Origin: Bacillus sp. FJAT-14578
GTDB lineage: Bacteria; Bacillota; Bacilli; Bacillales; Bacillaceae_H
Assembly (NCBI RefSeq): GCF_000504165.1
Contig: NZ_KI632505.1
Span: 310,001-374,000 of the forward strand
Direction of reading: 5' to 3'
DNA: 64,000 nucleotides
Below are positions 59,347 to 64,000 of this stretch, in pieces. The translations under genes and the position numbers were made by a program. The notes under the pieces were generated by a model. It did no database searches. It saw only the letters and a list, made by a program, of their open reading frames with translations, and was not told the origin of the DNA. Numbering within the stretch: position 1 is the stretch's first letter; each line of letters begins with the position of its first letter.

Positions 59347-60272
59347 AGCGTTTCCCCTTCTTTCACTTTTTGCACGTAGGGCTTTCCTGTGATTTGCTTC
59401 TTTACGGACATTCGGAGCAGTGCCTTAGCGAGCAAGCCCCGCTTTGGCGCAAAAAAGACCGAGAAGATAAATAAACATGTTGCAGCCAAAACGGTGAGCG
59501 GGCCTGTCGGCAAGTTGCTCACCATTGTGCTGACAAGCGTTCCGGTGAGTCCGCTCAATACCCCAAACAACCCGGAGATGATCACCATAACATGCAGTTT
59601 TTCCGTCCAATACCTTGCCGCAACAGCCGGCGTAATGAGCAGGGCCGCCATCAAGACGACGCCGACTGCCTGAATGCCGACGACAACGGCCACGACAATG
59701 AGCAGCATGATGAATTGATCAAGCAACGCGACCGGTAAGCCGATTCCCTTCGCAAAGCCCGGATCAAACGACAGCAGCTTGAACTCTTTAAAAAATAAAG
59801 CGCACATTCCGACCAACACGGCGGAAATAATCGCCATCGTATACACATCCGATTGAATCATCGAAGCGGCCTGACCGAATAGAAATTTATCGAGACCACT
59901 TTGGTTTCCTGCGTCACTATGCTGAATTTGCGTCAGCAGCACAATCCCGACACCGAAAAATACCGTCAGAATGATGCCCAATGCCGAATCCTGCTTAATG
60001 CGGGTATGTCTCGTAATATAGCTGATGAGAAAAGTGGCCAGCACACCGGCGATGAGTGCCCCGATCAAAAAGTAAAAAATCGATTTCGAGCCCGTTACCA
60101 TAAAAGCGACGCACACACCCGGCAAGGCTGCATGGGCAAGGGCATCGCCCATGAGCGATTGTTTTCGCAAATAGGCAAAGCTGCCGATGACACCGCTGCT
60201 TAACCCTAGAAGCATCGAACCGAGTAAAATCCATTGGGTATTAGGATCTTGAAACATCTGTAACCAGTTCAT
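59343..60272 (-). CDS. mntC: Manganese ABC transporter permease MntC
   Basis: 309 residues, nine helices, ABC-3 family with GDALAHAALPGV (residues 37-48). Overlaps mntD. It probably forms a heterodimer with MntD in the membrane. RBS GAGGTGAAAAC before ATG 60272. Confidence 0.88.
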   Translation of the reverse strand: MNWLQMFQDPNTQWILLGSMLLGLSSGVIGSFAYLRKQSLMGDALAHAALPGVCVAFMVTGSKSIFYFLIGALIAGVLATFLISYITRHTRIKQDSALGIILTVFFGVGIVLLTQIQHSDAGNQSGLDKFLFGQAASMIQSDVYTMAIISAVLVGMCALFFKEFKLLSFDPGFAKGIGLPVALLDQFIMLLIVVAVVVGIQAVGVVLMAALLITPAVAARYWTEKLHVMVIISGLFGVLSGLTGTLVSTMVSNLPTGPLTVLAATCLFIFSVFFAPKRGLLAKALLRMSVKKQITGKPYVQKVKEGETL

Positions 60273-60281
60273 GTTTTCACC

Positions 60282-61037
60282 TCAGTTTATAATGAATGAT
60301 GACTCTTTTTCCGAATCAAACATCGTCAATTTTCCACCGTACGTTTTTTGTAAATAGTCTTTCGTAAAAATACGTTCCGTCTTGCCGATTCCGATTAATT
60401 CCACATTTAAAAAGATGAGCGAATCAAAGTATTCTTTGACAGTATTCAAATCATGATGCACAACGAGAACAGTTTTTCCTTGCTGTTTCAAGTTGTTCAA
60501 CAACGTAATGATCGCTTTTTCTGTCGCCGCATCGACCCCGACGAACGGCTCATCCATAAAGTAGAGCTGGGCATCTTGGGCAAGTGCTCTCGCCAGGAAC
60601 ACACGTTGCTGCTGGCCGCCGGACAGCTGGCTGATTTGACGATCGGCGAATCCTTCCATTCCGACTTGGCGCAAGCACTCCATGGCGAATTCCTTTTCTT
60701 TGCTGCTTGGACGTTTGAACCAGCCAAGATGACCATAGCGTCCCATTGTGACGACGTCTAATGCATTTGTCGGAAAGTCCCAATCGACCGACTCGCGCTG
60801 GGGTACATAGCCGATCAATTTACGCTGCTCTTTATACGGCTTTCCGTAAATCTCGACCTCTCCTGCCACACGCGGAATCAATCCGAGAATCGCTTTAATG
60901 AGAGTGGATTTCCCTGCCCCGTTTGGACCAACAATCCCAATTAACTCCCCTTCCGGAATCTCAAACGATATATTTTGCAGCACAGGCTTTTTCTGATAAG
61001 CAACCGTTAAATTATTGACTGTTAATGGTGCGGCCAT
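60282..61037 (-). CDS. mntB: Manganese ABC transporter ATPase MntB
   Basis: 251 residues. Walker A GPNGAGKST (about 36-44), signature LSGGQQQRV, Walker B LYFMDEP, and the His switch HHD. ATG 61037 has AGGAGGTAAAGAGA upstream; the ORF extends ten codons further without a site. Nine bases before mntC. Confidence 0.92.
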   Translation of the reverse strand: MAAPLTVNNLTVAYQKKPVLQNISFEIPEGELIGIVGPNGAGKSTLIKAILGLIPRVAGEVEIYGKPYKEQRKLIGYVPQRESVDWDFPTNALDVVTMGRYGHLGWFKRPSSKEKEFAMECLRQVGMEGFADRQISQLSGGQQQRVFLARALAQDAQLYFMDEPFVGVDAATEKAIITLLNNLKQQGKTVLVVHHDLNTVKEYFDSLIFLNVELIGIGKTERIFTKDYLQKTYGGKLTMFDSEKESSFIIN

Positions 61038-61107
61038 TCTCTTTACCTCCTTGATAAATTGCGGCAAGGTCCGAATAGAGCCTGCCGTCTTTTTTTGTTC
61101 GTTCCTG

Positions 61108-62055
61108 CTATTTCAACGCACTCACAATCGTATCGACATTATGGCGAACCATGCCGATGTACGTTCCTTCTTCCGTGCCTTCTTTTCCCATCGCATCGGA
61201 GAACAATTCTCCGCCGATTTTTACTTCATGCCCCTTCTCTTTCGCGCCTTCCACGACCGCTTCAATCGATTTTTTCGGTACGCTTGATTCTACAAATACG
61301 GCTTTGATTTTCTTTTCAACTAAATAATCACGAAGATTGCTTACATCCTTTGAACCGTATTCAGAAGCTGTACTTAATCCTTGAAGTCCCATTACTTCAA
61401 TGCCGTAAGCATCCCCGAAATAGCCGAATGCATCATGTGCCGTCACAAGAACACGTCTTTCTTTTGGAATCGTTGCAACTTGTTCTTTGACATATGTGTC
61501 TAATTCTTCAAGTTTCGCAATATAGGCTTGCGCATTTTGTTTGTAATCCTCAGCATTCTTTGGATCTTGTTCGATTAACACATCACGAATCGTTTTCGTT
61601 GCCGTAATCCAATGCTGGACATTGAACCAAACGTGCGGATCATGCCCCTGTGTTCCATTGCCTGCTGAACGCAGTTCATTCTCTTTAATATCGCGTGTAA
61701 CAGCCACAACAGGCTTTTGCTTCTCCATCTTCTCGAAAATCTCACCCATTTTCCCTTCCAAATGCAAGCCACCGTATAAAATGATATCTGCTTCATCGAG
61801 CTTTTTAATATCACCTTGAGATGCTTTGTATAAATGCGGATCCACTCCCGTTTTCATCAAACCGGTTACTTCCACATGCTCGCCACCGATGTTTTTCGTC
61901 ACATCCGTAATCATCCCGATGGTCGCCGTAATCTTTAATTTCCCGTCTGTATTGGTCGCCGTCTCTTTGCTGTTGGAGCAGCCCGCTGCTGTGAACAATG
62001 CAAGAACAAGAATTAATAATCCGATGGTAAAACGTTTGACGTTGGAATAAAACAT
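61108..62055 (-). CDS. mntA: Manganese ABC transporter substrate-binding lipoprotein MntA
   Basis: 315 residues. A lipoprotein signal peptide with lipobox AAGC (Cys25) is followed by a cluster A-I fold. Metal ligands: H in VDPHLY, H in DPHVWF, E and D of the later AFGYF and EVKIGGELF regions. ATG 62055 has AAAGGAGTGGAGAAGTAC upstream. First gene of the operon, after two MntR-like boxes. Confidence 0.9.
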   Translation of the reverse strand: MFYSNVKRFTIGLLILVLALFTAAGCSNSKETATNTDGKLKITATIGMITDVTKNIGGEHVEVTGLMKTGVDPHLYKASQGDIKKLDEADIILYGGLHLEGKMGEIFEKMEKQKPVVAVTRDIKENELRSAGNGTQGHDPHVWFNVQHWITATKTIRDVLIEQDPKNAEDYKQNAQAYIAKLEELDTYVKEQVATIPKERRVLVTAHDAFGYFGDAYGIEVMGLQGLSTASEYGSKDVSNLRDYLVEKKIKAVFVESSVPKKSIEAVVEGAKEKGHEVKIGGELFSDAMGKEGTEEGTYIGMVRHNVDTIVSALK

Positions 62056-62089
62056 GTACTTCTCCACTCCTTTTTCCTTTTTATAAAAA

Positions 62090-62109
62090 TATTTACCTCG
62101 GGAAACTTT
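62090..62109. promoter_or_regulatory. MntR-like box, proximal
   Basis: On the minus strand AAAGTTTCCCGAGGTAAATA, a near-palindrome with the CC-GG core of MntR operators, 35 bases upstream of mntA. MntR itself is not in the window. Repression by Mn(II)-MntR is expected. Confidence 0.6.
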
Positions 62110-62229
62110 TTGCCCAAAAAAAGAAATAGACTCCCCAAAAATTTGACTCGATACATCGTATGGAACGAAACAGAAAAAGTGCCAGTAACACAAATTGATA
62201 CAAGCTATAATTTTTAAATAAATAAAAAT

Positions 62230-62250
62230 ATTTTTCCTCAGGTAAACTTT
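62230..62250. promoter_or_regulatory. MntR-like box, distal
   Basis: On the minus strand AAAGTTTACCTGAGGAAAAA; the same core as the proximal box, 140 bases farther upstream. Promoter elements between the boxes are not certain. The region 62251-62497 holds no gene. Confidence 0.6.
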
Positions 62251-62497
62251 TTGTTTATTATAAAATACAACATATCATTATTCAATATGTTTTTTATTAA
62301 GAAAATGTAAATTATGAGTTTGATGGACTATGAAACTCCTTAAGCCTCAGTGGTCTGAATAAAAAATCCCGTTCCTTCATAGTCTTGAAAACATATAAAA
62401 AATGATGTTTATAGATTTATTTATTACATGATTCATCGTTTTTTATACGATTCCTGGCATTCCTGTTTTTGCACCTCGAATCACTCTCAAAGGTTCA

Positions 62498-62597
62498 CCT
62501 AAGCGGATGGCGCCAACCCCGAAAGGGGGGTGTCATCCGCTTAGGTCCAGCAACGCCGTCATGGTTGTTCTTTGACCATGACGGCGTTGCTGGATCA
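62498..62597. terminator. Two hairpins after the metal-ATPase operon
   Basis: CCTAAGCGGATG / CATCCGCTTAGG (62498-62546) and TCCAGCAACGCCGTCATGG / CCATGACGGCGTTGCTGGA (62547-62597); the second ends six bases before the stop at 62603. Confidence 0.8.
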
Positions 62598-62602
62598 ATA
62601 AA

Positions 62603-62824
62603 TTAACCAAGTTTCATTTCTGCGATCAAATCTTCCAGTCTTTCTTTTTGAGCGACCAGTTCTTCTAAAGATGGATGCTGCGCGGCCGCTTGCTGTCGAA
62701 AACCTTGAGCCGGCTGCAATAATCTTTGCAATTGGCCGGAGTTTTGTTCATATAAGCGGTACCCGACCGCTCCCACTACTGTTCCAGATACAAATCCCAA
62801 TAAAAAATCTTGATTGAATGCCAT
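62603..62824 (-). CDS. Small membrane-anchored protein of the metal-ATPase operon
   Basis: 73 residues. One membrane helix (LLGFVSGTVVGAVGYRLY) then a Gln/Ala-rich helical tail ending in a Glu/Lys coiled stretch. ATG 62824 has GGGGAG seven bases upstream. Follows the HMA-like gene by 15 bases; unknown function, perhaps an accessory to the pump. Confidence 0.65.
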   Translation of the reverse strand: MAFNQDFLLGFVSGTVVGAVGYRLYEQNSGQLQRLLQPAQGFRQQAAAQHPSLEELVAQKERLEDLIAEMKLG

Positions 62825-62839
62825 CTTCATACTCCCCTT

Positions 62840-63424
62840 TTATATGATGATCGGACTTGTATTCGTCCGTCTTATATCGTGTAAAATTTCCAATACATTC
62901 ACTGCCCACGTAACCATACATACATGAAGCAGATGACCCGTTCCAAGTGAAAATAAGCTGATGATGCCCGTTAAAATATCTGGATGGCGGTAGCGGTTTG
63001 TTCCTCCGTGTGTCAATACCGTATGGGCCGTCGAAATGACGACGAGGTAGTCAAACACATCGATTCGGCTTGTATAACGTTTTTTGACGAAGGAGACCAG
63101 CAATAAAAATCCGGTCACCAGGGAACGAAAAATGTCTTTGCGAATTCCCGGCGTCACATTGACCATAATTGGATCAAGCGGATCTAATGATTCATGGTGG
63201 AAAAATAGAGAAATATATTCACAGATTTTTTGCTTTGTCAATTCACGCTCATTATAGTTGATGACCATCGTTTGAATGATTGGCTCAACTTTAACATCGG
63301 TTATACCCTTGATTGCCGAAAAAAACATTTCGATTTCCTCAAATGAGGAGTGGTTCCTTAATATGGGCACTTGCAGACGAAGTCTTCCTGGTATGTCGTG
63401 AAGAATCATGTAGGAACCCGACAT
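62840..63424 (-). CDS. HMA2-like accessory membrane protein
   Basis: 194 residues. An N-terminal ferredoxin-like domain (1-75, HDIPGRLRLQVP) resembling heavy-metal-associated domains but without the CxxC, then three hydrophobic segments. Start ATG 63424 has GGGAGAGAAGCGAA upstream and lies 86 bases inside the end of the P-type ATPase gene. Such genes neighbour P1B ATPases. Confidence 0.75.
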   Translation of the reverse strand: MSGSYMILHDIPGRLRLQVPILRNHSSFEEIEMFFSAIKGITDVKVEPIIQTMVINYNERELTKQKICEYISLFFHHESLDPLDPIMVNVTPGIRKDIFRSLVTGFLLLVSFVKKRYTSRIDVFDYLVVISTAHTVLTHGGTNRYRHPDILTGIISLFSLGTGHLLHVCMVTWAVNVLEILHDIRRTNTSPIII

Positions 63425-64000
63425 TTCGCTTCTCTCCCTTCGCCAAGATTTTCATGCTGTTCAGCACGACCCCAATCGTCGTGAAGTTATGCACGGCGGC
63501 GCCCGCTACCGGTGAAATGAGCCCGAATGCCCCCAATAAAATGGCTCCTCCATTTAACAGAAGCGTCGCCGCCACGTTTTGTTTGACCGTGTAAAGCGTC
63601 CCTTTGGACAGGCTGATCAATTCCGTCAGAACATAAGGGTTATCTTGCGTAATGACGATATCGCTTGCCTCCACGGCCAAATCCGTCCGCTTTCCACCCA
63701 GTGTAATCCCCACGTGGGCTTTCGTTAAAGCGGGAGCATCATTCATGCCGTCTCCCACCATGATGATCTTTCCGTATTTCTTTTCATTTTCTACATAACG
63801 CACTTTTTCTTCCGGCAGCATATGGGCACAATAGTCATCCATATGAAGCCTCCTTGCGACTCTTTCCGCATTTTTCTGTTCATCGCCTGTCAGCATGGCA
63901 ACTTTTTTGATGCCGAGTGAACGCAATTGTTTAATTGTATGCTTCATCCGGGGTCTTATGCGGTCTTGAATGGAAAATGCCCCGGCAAGATGGCGATTGA
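63339..64000 (-). CDS. P-type metal-transporting ATPase, C-terminal part (5' end beyond window)
   Basis: About 220 codons are visible. The P/hinge region MLTGDEQ and MVGDGMNDAPAL and the final two helices (NVAATLLLNGGAILLGAFG) identify a P1B-type ATPase. The frame is open to the edge; the TGES, DKTGT and CPx parts are outside, so metal specificity cannot be given. Tail of about 25 residues overlaps the next gene. Confidence 0.85.
   Translation of the reverse strand, partial: NRHLAGAFSIQDRIRPRMKHTIKQLRSLGIKKVAMLTGDEQKNAERVARRLHMDDYCAHMLPEEKVRYVENEKKYGKIIMVGDGMNDAPALTKAHVGITLGGKRTDLAVEASDIVITQDNPYVLTELISLSKGTLYTVKQNVAATLLLNGGAILLGAFGLISPVAGAAVHNFTTIGVVLNSMKILAKGEKRNVGFLHDSSRHTRKTSSASAHIKEPLLI

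Noticed and set aside
1..64000. CRISPR array
   Set aside because: I looked for regularly spaced direct repeats of 25-40 bases and saw none; the dispersed repeats are single copies at large distances.
1..64000. rRNA, tRNA and T-box leaders
   Set aside because: No 16S/23S core motif, no cloverleaf with TTCGA-type arm and no GGGTGG T-box motif was seen. A covariance-model scan would settle this.
1..64000. Prophage or conjugative element
   Set aside because: No integrase, terminase, capsid, portal, relaxase or type IV secretion genes are present.

Overview
This window looks like chromosome of a low-GC, endospore-forming Firmicute of the family Bacillaceae. The evidence is strong AGGAGG-type ribosome binding sites throughout, spore genes (sspH, YjcZ-type peptides, a Spo0E-like phosphatase), Bacillus-type cold-shock genes, a YkuD L,D-transpeptidase, a LysM/M14 cell-wall peptidase, and CstR-, CcpA- and MntR-like sites. 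I cannot name the species from the sequence alone. The left third is rich in accessory genes, gene remnants and mobile DNA. The right end is more housekeeping-like.

Layout. 1-1.7 kb: a persulfide-sensor repressor (CstR type) with two single-domain rhodanese genes, each preceded by a promoter that carries the same 16-bp palindrome. 1.7-3.7 kb: a modB remnant interrupted by a TnpB-only IS200/IS605-group element. 3.8-11.4 kb: scattered single genes (hydrolase, 2OG oxygenase, L,D-transpeptidase, DUF3189, two Csp genes, YdjO, Spo0E-like, DUF421) with several remnants. 11.8-15.1 kb: DHA2 multidrug exporter divergent from a TetR regulator. 15.2-22.2 kb: sulfur island with two TauE/SafE exporters, TusA, a rhodanese-persulfide dioxygenase fusion, a TusA-rhodanese fusion, a rhodanese and a DsrE protein, again with CstR-like operators. 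22.2-26.7 kb: a second, related TetR and an RND exporter. 27-29.5 kb: two acetyltransferases and an MFS exporter behind an 11-codon leader peptide with attenuator hairpins. 30.5-37.5 kb: small spore-type peptides and assorted single genes. 37.8-48.8 kb: Dph6-like ATPase, guaC under a guanine-type riboswitch, MFS, GMC oxidoreductase, D-serine ammonia-lyase, methyltransferase, D-amino acid transaminase. 48.9-52.7 kb: an acyl-CoA synthetase/thiolase/OB-fold operon with decayed upstream members. 53-58.4 kb: sspH, cell-wall peptidase, diguanylate cyclase, CBS protein. 58.4-62.3 kb: mntABCD with MntR boxes. 62.6-64 kb: a P-type metal ATPase (entering from the right) with two accessory genes.

How the parts work together. 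The sulfur genes at both ends of the first 22 kb form one probable regulon for reactive sulfur: CstR would release its operators when persulfides accumulate, switching on rhodaneses, TusA carriers, the dioxygenase that oxidises persulfide to sulfite, and probably sulfite/sulfonate export by TauE-type permeases. The two TetR/exporter pairs are parallel drug-efflux modules. The D-serine ammonia-lyase and D-amino acid transaminase suggest D-amino acid turnover.

Mobile DNA. Five copies of one MITE (about 230 bp, one shortened to 128 bp) have imperfect 23-bp terminal inverted repeats, and four of the five have perfect 8-bp target duplications. Two inverted copies of a different structured repeat (about 120 bp) sit next to truncated genes at 1.2 and 52.8 kb. 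The most interesting items for follow-up are the leader-peptide attenuator at 28.1 kb, the guanine riboswitch built as an ON switch for guaC, the CstR regulon with one orphan promoter between convergent genes, and the MITE family.
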